Part shown: one piece after another, positions 15,544-15,603 of the stretch
How the letters are laid out: the number at the start of each line of letters is the position of its first letter
Numbering within the stretch: position 1 is the first letter of the stretch
Source: an uncultured Prevotella sp.
GTDB lineage: Bacteria; Bacteroidota; Bacteroidia; Bacteroidales; Bacteroidaceae
NCBI GenBank assembly: GCA_937906495.1
Contig: CALCVT010000051.1
Location: 1 to 15,603, forward strand
Length of the DNA stretch: 15,603 bases
Direction of reading: 5' to 3'
Made by a program: the position numbers and the translations under genes
Notes under the pieces: generated by a model
Told to the model about the DNA's origin: nothing
Seen by the model: only the letters and a program-made list of their open reading frames with translations
Databases searched by the model: none

Positions 15544-15603
15544 GTTTTTAATGAAGTCATCTAAACTTATTGAGAAAATATAAAATGGGAGATTTTTGTA
15601 TCT

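Noticed and set aside
1..15603. Genome-wide recoding of TAG as a sense codon
   Set aside because: corA and menA end in TAG at their normal family lengths and the other genes use TAA, so TAG acts as a stop in general. The issue is confined to the small gene at 15057-15434.
1..15603. CRISPR array, insertion sequence or prophage
   Set aside because: No regularly spaced direct repeats, transposase, integrase or phage structural genes were seen.

Overview
The window looks like a chromosomal segment from a member of the Bacteroidota, probably order Bacteroidales (Prevotella/Bacteroides-like). Three things point there: gene content (a GLPGLI-family protein next to a CarboxypepD_reg-like outer-membrane barrel, a DUF349 repeat protein, a MATE exporter paired with a cytidylate-kinase-like protein), the absence of clear Shine-Dalgarno sequences, and several Bacteroidota -7 boxes of the form TAnnTTTG. 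No species is claimed. Genes ending in TAG (corA, menA) show that TAG is a normal stop here.

Layout. Positions 1-62 are the 3' part of a tRNA-Gln(CTG) with a strong terminator. It converges on a leftward pair, a Zn-metallopeptidase (309-989) and an oligosaccharide flippase (1050-2513). A gene-poor stretch of about 0.5 kb holds one clear hairpin. Next comes a rightward block: corA (3219-4145) behind a roughly 160-nt leader that can fold in competing ways, a five-repeat DUF349 protein (4316-6181), gpmI (6454-7989, with all catalytic residues and a strong terminator), a MATE transporter plus cytidylate-kinase-like protein (8220-10260, 19 bp apart), and a menA-like prenyltransferase (10393-11328). 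The block ends 23 bp from a leftward envelope locus made of a large outer-membrane barrel protein (11352-14042) and a GLPGLI protein (14096-14947). Upstream of these is a small secreted cysteine-containing protein (15057-15434) whose frame is broken by TAG codons.

How the genes relate. The central block is housekeeping: Mg2+ uptake, glycolysis, menaquinone synthesis, drug or metabolite export. The right end is an exported, envelope-directed locus. The two most unusual points are the small secreted protein, which keeps a good promoter and a terminator-like hairpin but carries an amber codon inside its signal peptide, and the corA leader, where one short segment can pair either with a downstream hairpin loop or with the bases just before the start codon. 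The second resembles a translational switch but is unproven.
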